Of a stretch of DNA of 64,000 bases, positions 34,176 to 43,198 are shown one piece after another. The notes beneath the pieces were generated by a model. That model saw only the letters and a program-made list of their open reading frames with translations. It did not search any database and was not told the DNA's origin. This stretch comes from a virus, in the IMG/VR virus record IMGVR_UViG_3300029826_000001, positions 1 to 64,000 of that record. One strand, 5' to 3'. The translations under genes were made by a program, and so were the position numbers. Within the stretch, counting starts at the first letter, position 1. Each line of letters starts with the position of its first letter.

Positions 34176-34309
34176 TAGAAGTAACTGCTATAAGTTCGTT
34201 CAGTTTTTCATGTTTAATTAGTTCTGGTTTCGATGTTAGGCTATTCGTTTTTGTTTCCAAGATAGAAAAGGTTCAATACCAGACAATATTAAGAAGGACG
34301 TTTGAATGA
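34172..34309 (+). CDS. Short hydrophobic protein, 45 aa
   Basis: ATG overlaps the giant gene's stop and its TGA overlaps the next ATG (ATGA on both sides), a strong sign of coupled translation. The middle (SFSFSCLISSGFDVRLFVFV) is hydrophobic but broken by charged residues. Function unknown; it might only serve to carry ribosomes on to the next gene. Confidence 0.5.
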   Translation: MIEVTAISSFSFSCLISSGFDVRLFVFVSKIEKVQYQTILRRTFE

Positions 34310-37300
34310 CACAATTATTTAAGGTGCTACTGGATGGGGTATCTGTTACTAAAAAAGTTGTTGATGTTACAATAAATGAGTCTGTAGGTTCAATATTTAA
34401 CACTGCAATTTTCAAGATAGCTGGAGTGTACCCAGAATTGTACAATGGTGCTAACGTACAGATAACACATGGAGACCATGTTTTTAATGGTTTTGTTCTT
34501 GGGTTCTCTAAGGTTTCAAGAGATAGCTATACTGTAAGTTGTAGGTCAAATGGAGGCAGGTTGTCTGAGCCGTTTTTTACAGATACAGAGAGAATGTCTA
34601 TTGCTACTGATGCAATAGGGTTATGTGCTGAATTTGCTTATGAGTCTGGAGTGCAGATTTCATATATTTCTCCAAATATTTCTTTTGGTGGAGCATGGAT
34701 TAGTGATGGTACTCCAGATGCTGAACTTATGAAGCTTGCCAACATAACTGGTGCTGATATTTATGATGACGGAACTGGTATAGTAATAGAGCCAGTTAAA
34801 GCTGTTTCTGGCTCTGCCGAGATTATAGAGGCTAATGAAATTATTGATTTCGCTGTTATTGAAAAAAGCATCATGAATAACAATTTGGGTATTGTAATAA
34901 CAAAGACGGAAGAGGACACAACCTCATCGTCACAGTCATACAGTGGAGATGTTATTGCATACAATACTATAAACTTTGATATAAAAGAAGATGAGTCAAT
35001 TGCAAAAATATATATTTCACCATTCCAAAAAATGGATGACTATGATGGATTTATAATCACAAAATATGGAGATATTGAGACTTTAATAGACTCTCAAATG
35101 ATGAATGGTGATACAGTTATTGGTTTGACATCTGCTATAAAATCAATTGTAGGTGTAACACTAAATGGTATACCAATAACAAACTACAAGTATAAGCTGA
35201 ACACAAATGTTGTTTACTTTGACACCCCTCAATATGGTGAGCTAAGAGTGCAATATGAGACAAGATATCATCTTGTATCAATGGAGGCAGAATATACACC
35301 AGCTGGAAACTTTTCGCACATAATGGTTAAGGTTGGAGAAAACATAAAAGAGTGGAGTGGTTTTGTTAGGTCTGGTGCATCTCTTACTGGTGGAGGAATC
35401 ACAGATGATGGAACAAGGATTTTTGGTGGAGATGACAATGTATCATACTATTCTGAGACTGGGTTCAATTCTGATGATGGATTTTTGATTAATACTTTTG
35501 GTGATTCTGCTGTTGTTGAACTATATTCAGGAAGTGAGCTTATAGATGGAGCAATAACAGAGTCTCCAGATGTTGTACTGCTTACTGAGGTAAACACTGT
35601 AACATTATTGTCTGGTCAAGTAGGTGTTGACCCAGTTTATGGATACTCAACAGACTATACTCCAATATCCGTTGTAAGTGTAAGGGATGGTGTTCAGTCT
35701 GGTTCTGATGGTGTGTCTGTAAGTTTCACTGTTAATGAGTTTGATGAAATTGTTGTTGGTGAAGATTATGGCACAGTATTGACAAAATATTATGCATCGA
35801 AATTTGATGTTACTGGTTCTTTGACATCATCACTTATTACAGAACAGCTTGATTCTATTGATGATGGTGGTGTTTTTAAGATAATACCATCTCAGGTTCT
35901 TTCTGGAACAGTTAGTGTTATAAAAGATGGTCAGAATATATCTTTTACTGAGAATGTTTCTGGTGGATATATAGAGGTTGGTCAAGAATATAGCAAATTG
36001 TCTGTCACATACTGGACTGATACACAAAATCTTGTTAAAAATAAAGAGTCTGCAACAGTTGAAATGATTAGTGGTAATTATGGGATATATCCAGATTATC
36101 CAATTGGTGATGTTATTGGTGTGTACTCTAATGGTCAACCAATATCATATACTACTGCACAAGATTCACAGCTTGTAGATTATATACAGCTTGATGGATG
36201 GTACTCTAATCTTCAGGTTAATTATAGTGGTGTTGGGTTGGTGTCTGAGGATTTGGATTATATTGATGCTGTATGGGGTATTTATACTGATTTCCCAGTT
36301 GAGTCAGTATCGCTTCTAACATCAAACGGTTTACCTATAGATTACACTATAGAGGATGGATATATAGGTGTTGATTCCAAGTATCCGAATGTTGAGGTTG
36401 AATATTATACTACTGGAGAAGAGTTCTATGTTAAATATGATAGTGAATATAGTGACAAGGTATCACTGAAAATTTATCCAGATGGTTCAGACCCAGACGA
36501 ATACGATAGTATACTTCTTGAGTTAGATGACGAGTATATTGATGGATTCGGGTATGGTCAGAATAATACAAAGTATTTCTTTTATGAGATTGATACAAGT
36601 GGCGGTGGTGAGCCTAACTATGTTACGGGGTTTGCAATATACTGTTTTGGCGAGGAGCCAGATTTTGAATTATACTCTGGAATCACAAAAATTACCACAG
36701 ACGGAAAGATTACACAAAGAGGTTCGGTTAATGAGTCTTGGACTATAAAAGAAAGAGCAAACATACAGAATGATGATTCTGGAAGAAGAGTAATTTACAC
36801 TGGATACCAAAGTAACGGCATAGTGAAATTAACATCAAATGGAATAGATATAAACTATTCAGAATCCGTAGATGATTATGGAAGGACGATGATTGTGCTT
36901 GATGATATGTATCCACAAGTAGATGTATATTACAATTTGACTTGTAGGATTTACGACCTTCAGTATGCAGAAAATCTTTCTGAAGAGCAGACATTAATTA
37001 TCATATGCAATGAAACTGGAGATAGATATGAAATCCCTCTTCAGAACAGTAGAAGCAGTGATGATTGGTATGACCCATCAAATATCCCTTGTTCATATCC
37101 TCAAGATTTTCCGTTTAATATCCCAGAGCTTCTTGATTTGAAATTGAATGATTGTATCGGTAAGTCAATACAAGATATGGGAACTGTTGGTGATGATGGT
37201 TTTATATTTGTAACAATAACACAAGACGGTCTATATGAATGGGATGCTAGTTCATTGAAACCAAGAACAACAATAACACTTAGAGCAAATGTGAATGGGA

Positions 37301-37311
37301 GCTTAGAGTAA
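34306..37311 (+). CDS. Tail hub-like protein with repeated beta modules, 1001 aa
   Basis: The N-terminal 200 residues (VFNGFVLGFSKVSRDSYTVS and helix ATDAIGLCAEFAYESG) resemble the first domains of baseplate/tail hub proteins. From about residue 280 onward, at least six copies of a 60-90 residue module recur, each reading roughly V-x-x-N-G-x-P-I-x-Y-T ... Y-x-x-V-x-V-x-Y. The same module ends the 37731 gene. Likely forms the central tip and carries adhesin modules. Confidence 0.72.
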   Translation: MTQLFKVLLDGVSVTKKVVDVTINESVGSIFNTAIFKIAGVYPELYNGANVQITHGDHVFNGFVLGFSKVSRDSYTVSCRSNGGRLSEPFFTDTERMSIATDAIGLCAEFAYESGVQISYISPNISFGGAWISDGTPDAELMKLANITGADIYDDGTGIVIEPVKAVSGSAEIIEANEIIDFAVIEKSIMNNNLGIVITKTEEDTTSSSQSYSGDVIAYNTINFDIKEDESIAKIYISPFQKMDDYDGFIITKYGDIETLIDSQMMNGDTVIGLTSAIKSIVGVTLNGIPITNYKYKLNTNVVYFDTPQYGELRVQYETRYHLVSMEAEYTPAGNFSHIMVKVGENIKEWSGFVRSGASLTGGGITDDGTRIFGGDDNVSYYSETGFNSDDGFLINTFGDSAVVELYSGSELIDGAITESPDVVLLTEVNTVTLLSGQVGVDPVYGYSTDYTPISVVSVRDGVQSGSDGVSVSFTVNEFDEIVVGEDYGTVLTKYYASKFDVTGSLTSSLITEQLDSIDDGGVFKIIPSQVLSGTVSVIKDGQNISFTENVSGGYIEVGQEYSKLSVTYWTDTQNLVKNKESATVEMISGNYGIYPDYPIGDVIGVYSNGQPISYTTAQDSQLVDYIQLDGWYSNLQVNYSGVGLVSEDLDYIDAVWGIYTDFPVESVSLLTSNGLPIDYTIEDGYIGVDSKYPNVEVEYYTTGEEFYVKYDSEYSDKVSLKIYPDGSDPDEYDSILLELDDEYIDGFGYGQNNTKYFFYEIDTSGGGEPNYVTGFAIYCFGEEPDFELYSGITKITTDGKITQRGSVNESWTIKERANIQNDDSGRRVIYTGYQSNGIVKLTSNGIDINYSESVDDYGRTMIVLDDMYPQVDVYYNLTCRIYDLQYAENLSEEQTLIIICNETGDRYEIPLQNSRSSDDWYDPSNIPCSYPQDFPFNIPELLDLKLNDCIGKSIQDMGTVGDDGFIFVTITQDGLYEWDASSLKPRTTITLRANVNGSLE

Positions 37312-37595
37312 TGGCAACTTATACTTTTCAACTTGCAACTGGAAACACTGGAAAGAAAACTATTGTAGACCCTATGTTGAACACCGAACGTATAGCAAAC
37401 GAGAGAGCTAGAAGAGAGTTCATGGAGAATGGATATACACATAAGTATGTTACACTTAAAACGTATAGAACTGATTTAGTGTTAAACCAGATAATATCGG
37501 TTCATGGTGTTAAGTTCAAGATTATTGCAAAAAACACAAGTTCTGATGATAAAAAAGTAATTGTATCAATAACTGGAGTTAGATATGAGCAATAA
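37311..37595 (+). CDS. Tail-tip protein, 94 aa
   Basis: TAATG overlap with the hub gene. Has a helix ERIANERARREFM and a beta domain with RTDLVLNQIISVHGVKFKI, the look of a small hub partner. Function inferred only from position. Confidence 0.62.
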   Translation: MATYTFQLATGNTGKKTIVDPMLNTERIANERARREFMENGYTHKYVTLKTYRTDLVLNQIISVHGVKFKIIAKNTSSDDKKVIVSITGVRYEQ

Positions 37596-37728
37596 AAACG
37601 TATCAAAAGCCATCTATGATGCCGTAAAAAGGCAAACTATAGTTAAGAAACCAAATATATCAAATGGAGCAAAAATAAGCTCTACGGTCATTTTCAGTGC
37701 AATTAAGATACAAAACATGAATGAGTAA
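37585..37728 (+). CDS. Small basic protein, 47 aa
   Basis: ATG 37585 lies in the end of the preceding gene (11-base overlap) and stops three bases before the next ATG. Rich in K, S, N and I. Fills the gap perfectly, which supports it as real. Unknown. Confidence 0.5.
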   Translation: MSNKNVSKAIYDAVKRQTIVKKPNISNGAKISSTVIFSAIKIQNMNE

Positions 37729-37730
37729 TT

Positions 37731-39476
37731 ATGGCTTTCGGAAGTGCTTACTATGTAGACCCATGTATTAACGATAAACCTCAAGACCCTTGTTGGATGA
37801 TAACAACAAGAACTGCAAATGAAATAACAGAAGAGGAGCCTATTGAGCCAAATAATAGCTTCAAGGCATCATCAGCAACAAGTGACAGAATAAAGAAGGT
37901 TAGAGAAGGTCAATGTTGGGAAGTTAGGGTTAGTCAAGACCCATGTTGGTCTCTAAATGTCAGTACGTTGTGTGGTCAAAATCCAAATCCAAGATTTGAA
38001 AAAGATATAGAGCTTGAAGAGCATGATATATTTAGAGCATACGCTGTTCATATAAGGGGTGGGGAGATATATATGGCTGTAGAGTTTAGACCACCAGACG
38101 AGCCAGACGATGTGTATCTTGATATTTTTGGTTACAGCGGTAAACCTATACAAGTTGGTCAGGATTTGAAATATGCATATTATCCATCATACAAATCAAC
38201 ACAAATAGTTGATGTTTCACACCCGTTGACTGGTGCTGTTCCTCATAGTATCGGTGTTGGAGACTATGGATACAAGTATATAATAACTGATAAACCAGAG
38301 TTCTTTGAAGTTAGATATAAGCTTGATGCTGGATTCAGAATTATTAGGGGTATTTTTTCAAGTGCATTTGATAAGCAAGGTCATTATATGTCTGCTATAA
38401 TTGATTCAATTGAACTCAACAATACACTCATAGGTGCTGGATGTTCTCTTATGGCTCATGAAAGTTCAGGTCTTACTGATTACTTGTATTTCAATGCAAT
38501 GAATGGAAATTCGTATAGAATTGATATGCTAGGGTTTTCTATTGTACCTTTGTCCACTTCAAATTTGAACTATATGCTCACAAAAACAATCGCATTGAAG
38601 ACAGAAAGTAAGACAAGATTCTATGTTGAAGAGGACTATGGTGAGCCAAATGCATATCCTACAGATTTTGCTCTGGGTTCATATAAATGGACATATCTTA
38701 ATGTTATGCAGAATGATGAAATTACAATTGGTTTTCCAGTATTTGATGGGAATATTTTAAATTACGAACAAGCAGTATTGCAGAATTTATATTACCTTAT
38801 TCAAGACCCAGAGTCATCTGGCGGTTCATGGGGAGGGGTTGGTAATACTGGCTCTATTATTGGTACAGCACCATATAATCCAGATAAATATTTCAGAGAA
38901 CCTATACCGTATCCCCCAGTGATACCATATACACTACCATCATACTATGGTAATTATGCTGTTCTTGTTGGTATGACCCCATATACAAGCTATATTACAG
39001 ATGGTTTTGAACTTGTAGCTAACGGACTTATGAGTGATTCAATCATAAGAATGAATATAGGTGATGATTTCATAATTTCAACTGGAGGTGAGATACTTTA
39101 TCTCGAAAATAATCACGGTTCTTTTGTTGGAATAACTGTTCATAAGATAATTGACCACTCTCAGGGTGGACTTGGAATATTTTATGGTGTTAATCCATCC
39201 CATCCAATTGATAATGTTCTTGCTGTATATTTTGATGGTAATCCAATACCATACCAGATAGCTCAGGATTCATCAGAAAACTTCTTTTTGAATGTGTACA
39301 AACAGTATGGTAATGTAGATGTTGATTATTCTGGAATTGGTATCGTATCAGAGCAAGTAAATAAGATAGGTGAGACCAAGATAGACTATTGCTATTATCA
39401 AGGAATTCTTGTTATGTCAAATGGAACAAATGTGCTAAAAGTAAGAGATGTTATTGATGCTATTTTTTGGAATTAG
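37731..39476 (+). CDS. Tail-tip protein sharing the hub repeat module, 581 aa
   Basis: Starts AFGSAYYVDPCINDKPQDPC with three CW/PCW pairs in the first 85 residues (disulfides or zinc possible). The middle is beta-rich. Near residue 470-540 it repeats the hub module (VYFDGNPIPYQIAQDS ... VDYSGIGIVSEQVN), nearly matching VYSNGQPISYTTAQDS ... VNYSGVGLVSEDLD of the 34306 gene. Last gene of the structural block. Likely the terminal tip or central fibre protein. Confidence 0.68.
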   Translation: MAFGSAYYVDPCINDKPQDPCWMITTRTANEITEEEPIEPNNSFKASSATSDRIKKVREGQCWEVRVSQDPCWSLNVSTLCGQNPNPRFEKDIELEEHDIFRAYAVHIRGGEIYMAVEFRPPDEPDDVYLDIFGYSGKPIQVGQDLKYAYYPSYKSTQIVDVSHPLTGAVPHSIGVGDYGYKYIITDKPEFFEVRYKLDAGFRIIRGIFSSAFDKQGHYMSAIIDSIELNNTLIGAGCSLMAHESSGLTDYLYFNAMNGNSYRIDMLGFSIVPLSTSNLNYMLTKTIALKTESKTRFYVEEDYGEPNAYPTDFALGSYKWTYLNVMQNDEITIGFPVFDGNILNYEQAVLQNLYYLIQDPESSGGSWGGVGNTGSIIGTAPYNPDKYFREPIPYPPVIPYTLPSYYGNYAVLVGMTPYTSYITDGFELVANGLMSDSIIRMNIGDDFIISTGGEILYLENNHGSFVGITVHKIIDHSQGGLGIFYGVNPSHPIDNVLAVYFDGNPIPYQIAQDSSENFFLNVYKQYGNVDVDYSGIGIVSEQVNKIGETKIDYCYYQGILVMSNGTNVLKVRDVIDAIFWN

Positions 39477-39481
39477 ACCTA

Positions 39482-39543
39482 TTGATAAATTCGTCAATAC
39501 CCTATTGATATTTTTATCAATACCCTATTGACAAATATGTCAA
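39482..39543 (+). repeat. Three palindromic repeats with exact 23-bp period
   Basis: TTGATAAATTCGTCAA (39482-39497), TTGATATTTTTATCAA (39505-39520) and TTGACAAATATGTCAA (39528-39543). Each is a 16-base palindrome (the second perfect) of the form TTGAYA-N4-TRTCAA, and the units are joined by the same seven bases TACCCTA. Fits iterons or a three-site operator. Confidence 0.82.
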
Positions 39544-39645
39544 GTAAATAATACAAGATATTAATAATATAAAATATATTTAATAAATTAAATATACAAA
39601 AGTTTTCAAAACTAAGATAAAAACACAATACAAAGTTAAGAAATA
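39544..39645. other. Very AT-rich tract (DNA-unwinding candidate)
   Basis: About 100 bases almost free of G and C (runs such as AATATAAAATATATTTAATAAATTAAATAT), between the palindromic repeats and the recT promoter. It carries no gene. Iterons next to an AT-rich tract form the usual plan of a replication origin. Confidence 0.5.
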
Positions 39646-39703
39646 AATAAGTCAATAATTGTTATAATATTCTTTGCAATAAAACCAACACAAAGGATTA
39701 GAT
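39646..39703 (+). promoter_or_regulatory. Early-type promoter and leader P4 (recT operon)
   Basis: AATAAG 39646-39651 (with T for C in the next element, AAGTCAAT), 11-base spacer, TATAAT 39663-39668. AACCAACA at 39683-39690 lies in a loop closed by TTCTTTG (39670-39676) and CAAAGGA (39691-39697), so the stem hides the AAGGA ribosome site. Ends GGATTAGATATG. Confidence 0.75.
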
Positions 39704-40471
39704 ATGGTCGAAGATTCAAAAAAGAATGACATTGTAATTTCTGAACAAAAACCACAAAAGGACAATTGGCTTACACTCGAAGAAAAGCAGATTGTTATGA
39801 CACAGTTTTTCCCACCTAATGCTACTCAGGCAGATATGGTGTACTGCATGAATGTTGCAAAGACTTTCAACCTCAACCCTATACTAAAGCAAATCTTCTT
39901 TGTTAGCAGAAGAACAAAGAATGAAGAGACTGGACAGTGGATAACAAAAATCGAACCGCTTGCTGGTAGGGATAGTTTTCTTACCCTCGCACACAGAACA
40001 AAGATGTTCGATGGGATAGAGAGTCATATTGAGGTCAAGGAGATACCTTCACTTGAAAATGGTGAATGGGTTATGAAGAAAGAGCTTGTTGCCATTGCGA
40101 ATGTATGGAGAAAAGACACTCAAAGACCATTCTCGGTAGAGGTATCATACAGCGAGTATGTACAAAAGACAAGCAATGGAGAGGTTACAAAGTTCTGGAA
40201 AGATAAGCCTCACACTATGCTCAAAAAGGTTGCAGAGTCTCAGGCACTTAGAAAGGCTTTCAATATCACTGGTCTATACGATGAAAGTGAGCTTGATAAT
40301 GAGGCAGAGAAAAGAAAAAACACAACAAATGCAAAAGAAAATCTTGATGAAAAACTTGAGATTCCATATGCAACAAAAAATAATGTACCTCAGAAACAAG
40401 TAGTAGAAGAAGAATATATCGAGCATGACGATATTGTTGTTGAATCAATAACTGGTGAAGAAAATGAATGA
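39704..40471 (+). CDS. Single-strand annealing protein (RecT/Bet family), 255 aa
   Basis: Recombination annealase. Matches the phage Bet/RecT pattern: GLNPILKQIFFV-type N-terminal (here FNLNPILKQIFFVSRR), PLAGRDSFLTLAHR (about 86-99), IANVWRKDTQRPF and the C-terminal HTMLKKVAESQALRKAF (about 173-189), which is the signature end of the core. Pairs with the exonuclease encoded next to process and anneal DNA ends during replication. First gene behind promoter P4. Confidence 0.88.
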   Translation: MVEDSKKNDIVISEQKPQKDNWLTLEEKQIVMTQFFPPNATQADMVYCMNVAKTFNLNPILKQIFFVSRRTKNEETGQWITKIEPLAGRDSFLTLAHRTKMFDGIESHIEVKEIPSLENGEWVMKKELVAIANVWRKDTQRPFSVEVSYSEYVQKTSNGEVTKFWKDKPHTMLKKVAESQALRKAFNITGLYDESELDNEAEKRKNTTNAKENLDEKLEIPYATKNNVPQKQVVEEEYIEHDDIVVESITGEENE

Positions 40472-41537
40472 GACACTCGGAGTAATTGAGAGCAGTGAAG
40501 AGTACCATAGCAACAAAGCTATTGGTAGTACAACTTGCAAGGCATACATGGTAAACCCAGTAAAGGCATACAAGACATGGAGTGGTGAGATTGAGATGAA
40601 GGAGTCTCAGGCATTGATTGATGGCAAGTTGATTCATTGTCTGATACTTGAGCCTCATGTGTTTAACGATGAGTTCCATATTCTTGGAGATGGTGACATA
40701 AGATACAATAAGGAACTTGTTCAACACATAGAGGAGAATATACTAAATAAACGAATGGTATTGTACCCTCAAGAGCTTTTAACACCTTCTGGCAACCTAT
40801 CATCCTCAAAAAAGGCAAAAGAGGAAATAGAGGCATTTAAGCTTAAAAATGGGGATTGTTTATTTTTAACACCAGCTCAATACGCTGAATACAAGTTTTA
40901 TCTGAATGTAAAAGGCAAGATTTTAATTACCAATGAGCAGTACGAGTATGCAAGTAAAATAGCAAAAAAGGCACTTGCATATGAGTTCCAGATGACTACA
41001 ACTATGGGGGTGTTCACGTTTACTCTTCAGGATGCAATCAATAACGAATCTGCGATTATGGAGAGGTCGTTCTACGCATGGTACAACCCAGATACTGGAG
41101 AAGTAACCAAAGAGAAGATGACTGAAGATTCAATCCATGTAAAAACAAAGCCAGACATCATGCTTGAGGTCGGTAAAATGATTTATGTTGTGATTGATGT
41201 CAAGAGTGCCATTGATGCAAGTCCAGATACAGTAAGAAGTGCTGGTAGGTTGTTTTATCATCTTCAGGAGGCACACTATACAAAGATTCTTGAGGCACAT
41301 GGAATCAAGGTGTATAAGTTCAAATTTATGTTCACTGGTAAAGAGGAGTGGTCTACTTGCCAAGATTATGAGTATGGAGAAACTACTAAAGATTTGGGTG
41401 TACAGCATTTTCACAAAGCAATGAAGATGCATAGACTAGCAATCAATGGAGAAGTCAGGGAGACCATCTTTGATGGAGAAAAGTACGATAGGGAGCCAGT
41501 AGTTGATGTTCCAAACTGGTTGTTTTATCTTGATTAG
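40464..41537 (+). CDS. PD-(D/E)XK exonuclease (RecE-like, DUF3799 type), 357 aa
   Basis: A RecB-type nuclease that would resect DNA ends for the annealase. An N-terminal helix region with GKLIHCLILEPHVF, and the core KPDIMLEV...MIYVVIDVKSA (D and D-x-K of the PD-(D/E)XK active site at about residues 228-250), then a Q-containing helix AHYTKILEAHG. ATG 40464 chosen over a GTG at 40455. Overlap with recT by eight bases. Exo plus annealase is a typical phage recombination pair. Confidence 0.85.
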   Translation: MNETLGVIESSEEYHSNKAIGSTTCKAYMVNPVKAYKTWSGEIEMKESQALIDGKLIHCLILEPHVFNDEFHILGDGDIRYNKELVQHIEENILNKRMVLYPQELLTPSGNLSSSKKAKEEIEAFKLKNGDCLFLTPAQYAEYKFYLNVKGKILITNEQYEYASKIAKKALAYEFQMTTTMGVFTFTLQDAINNESAIMERSFYAWYNPDTGEVTKEKMTEDSIHVKTKPDIMLEVGKMIYVVIDVKSAIDASPDTVRSAGRLFYHLQEAHYTKILEAHGIKVYKFKFMFTGKEEWSTCQDYEYGETTKDLGVQHFHKAMKMHRLAINGEVRETIFDGEKYDREPVVDVPNWLFYLD

Positions 41538-41545
41538 GATATCAA

Positions 41546-41809
41546 ATGACGATAGAAGAGTTTGAGAAAGGGATAAGAGACCTTCTTTTGGAGCATATTG
41601 GTAAGATGCACCTTGCTCCATTTGAACACTGGTTTGAGGTAGAGGTAAAAGGAAAGTATCATGATAAGCTGGTTACTGTTACTTTTCTTCATAGGAGAAT
41701 AGTTTCAAGGTTGGATGCTGAAAGAATTGTTGAGAGAGCACCAGAGTATGATGTGCTGTTTGAGTATATTCTTAAATCAATAGAAAAAAGACTAAAGGAG
41801 AAAAAATGA
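41546..41809 (+). CDS. Hypothetical protein, 87 aa
   Basis: Weak ribosome site (TAGGATATC). Compact alpha/beta sequence with EHWFEVEVKGKYHDKLVTVTF and a basic C-terminus. In the recombination operon; overlap of four bases with the next gene. Function unknown. Confidence 0.65.
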   Translation: MTIEEFEKGIRDLLLEHIGKMHLAPFEHWFEVEVKGKYHDKLVTVTFLHRRIVSRLDAERIVERAPEYDVLFEYILKSIEKRLKEKK

Positions 41810-42168
41810 GAGACAAGAAAGTAAGTGTTAAAAGAATTGAGTTGCTTAAAGAGTTAGAGAAAAACATGGAGATTCATGTTAAAGACTTCGGAGACATGAT
41901 GGATGCGTACTTTGTTGATGTTGTAAGGTCTGCTGATGAGCTTAGGAAAAAGGTTGCTGAACTTGATAGTGATTTTGACCCAAGAAACTGGTCATTCCCT
42001 TCAAAGCCAGTATCATACGAGAAGGACTATAGTGTAGCAATCAGAATGTTTGAAATGGAGGTCAATGATGTTGTTGAGTTGACTGAAGAGGAGTTCAGAC
42101 AGTTTGTTTGTGATGAGTGGAACTGGAAACGTAAATTTGACATGATGAAAACAGCTTACTCAAGATAG
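41806..42168 (+). CDS. Hypothetical recombination-operon protein, 120 aa
   Basis: AAGGAG precedes ATG 41806. The C-terminal half (FPSKPVSYEKDYSVAIRMFE ... EFRQFVCDEWNWKRKF) is a pattern I recognise from small proteins in phage recombination or replication operons, of unknown role. Mostly helical. Confidence 0.68.
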   Translation: MRDKKVSVKRIELLKELEKNMEIHVKDFGDMMDAYFVDVVRSADELRKKVAELDSDFDPRNWSFPSKPVSYEKDYSVAIRMFEMEVNDVVELTEEEFRQFVCDEWNWKRKFDMMKTAYSR

Positions 42169-42177
42169 GAGGATAAA

Positions 42178-42501
42178 ATGTCAGATAGAAAAAAGATTGT
42201 AGTTGAGGCTGAGCTTGATGCTACTGGTAATGGTATAACCTATTTGTATATTGGAGACATATACTTAACCTACATAATTAAGCCAGTTAGTATTGATTTG
42301 GATGACCTAGCTCCAGAGAATTTTGTTGACTGCAACAAGTATGATGCACTTGAAAATGAAACAAGTACGGTTGGTGAAGCAAAAGTTGTTGAAGATTATC
42401 CTACGGTCAGGTATGGTGAGGTTGATGAAGCATTGAGGTTGAAAGACAAAGGTTTTTCTGATGAAGTGATTATTGAGATAATCAAGTTGGCTAAAAATTA
42501 A
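42178..42501 (+). CDS. Hypothetical protein, 107 aa
   Basis: GGAGGA precedes ATG 42178. An acidic beta-rich start is followed by a C-terminal helical tail (YGEVDEALRLKDKGFSDEVI) which looks like a small helix-turn-helix protein-binding end. Between recombination genes and the SSB-like gene. Function unknown. Confidence 0.65.
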   Translation: MSDRKKIVVEAELDATGNGITYLYIGDIYLTYIIKPVSIDLDDLAPENFVDCNKYDALENETSTVGEAKVVEDYPTVRYGEVDEALRLKDKGFSDEVIIEIIKLAKN

Positions 42502-42515
42502 AGAGGTAAATTAAA

Positions 42516-43121
42516 ATGAATATCGGTTGGGTACAACAAAAAGAAGTAAAAACAGATGGTGGAACAGCAAAGTTCCTTGAGATGTCAATTAGAGCACCCT
42601 TTGGCTCCATGACGGCAACACTTACAAAATATAAACCAAAGGAAGGTGAGGAGCATAATGAAAACTCACCAGATTACTACATCAACTTCAGTCCAAACAG
42701 AAAGGGTGAGAGCTTTGACAGAATGAGAGTTGGAGCACTTTGGATGAAGCAATCTCAAAACAATGAGACATACATGAGTGGATACATTGACAGTCCTTTT
42801 ATGGTTCCAGCTGGTAGACTGCATATCAATGTGGTCAAGTATGTTCACAGAGAAGGAATGAAAGTTCAGCCTATTCTCTACAATGTGCTCTGGAGTTCAC
42901 AAGCTGAGAATGACAGTCACAAAAGAAGAACAGCTAGTCAAGGTGGATATGATGATGGTAGAGGTGGTGATTATGATAGCGGTTATGCAGATTATCAAGA
43001 ATCAGTAGGTCAGAGTCAGCAAGTTGGAACAACTGCTGGTGGAGCACCAGTAACTGTTGAAAATGCTCCAGCACATCATATTCCAGAAATTGACATCAGT
43101 GAAGAAGAAATACCCTTTTAG
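42516..43121 (+). CDS. Single-stranded DNA-binding protein-like, 201 aa
   Basis: An N-terminal beta domain (about residues 1-130) is followed by a flexible G/Y/D/Q-rich linker (about 135-180) and an acidic tip ending EISEEEIPF-like (IDISEEEIPF), the hallmark of SSB C-termini that recruit partner proteins. It ends the recT-exo operon, where phage SSBs are usual. The core sequence is not a plain OB-fold match, so it may be a divergent or analogous SSB. Confidence 0.75.
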   Translation: MNIGWVQQKEVKTDGGTAKFLEMSIRAPFGSMTATLTKYKPKEGEEHNENSPDYYINFSPNRKGESFDRMRVGALWMKQSQNNETYMSGYIDSPFMVPAGRLHINVVKYVHREGMKVQPILYNVLWSSQAENDSHKRRTASQGGYDDGRGGDYDSGYADYQESVGQSQQVGTTAGGAPVTVENAPAHHIPEIDISEEEIPF

Positions 43122-43161
43122 AATGGAATCATTTAATCTAAAATATAATTCCATTTTAGAT
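43122..43161 (+). terminator. Mutually exclusive hairpins after the SSB gene
   Basis: ATCTAAAAT/ATTTTAGAT (43136-43161) forms a 9-bp hairpin after the SSB stop. An alternative stem, AATGGAAT (43122-43129) with ATTCCATT (43148-43155), would break it. This looks like a terminator with an attenuator-type choice, although no clean T run follows directly. Confidence 0.5.
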
Positions 43162-43169
43162 AAAGAATT

Positions 43170-43192
43170 TTTAAGGTAAGTATTGTTATAAT
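43170..43192 (+). promoter_or_regulatory. Early-type promoter P5, driving the structured RNA
   Basis: TTTAAG 43170-43175, 11-base spacer, TATAAT 43187-43192, the same geometry as the early operon promoters. Predicted transcript start near 43199. Confidence 0.75.
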
Positions 43193-43198
43193 ACGACA

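Noticed and set aside
39482-39543. Regular repeats considered as a CRISPR array
   Set aside because: Units are 16-bp palindromes with a constant 7-bp spacer, so there are no unique spacers; no cas gene is present.
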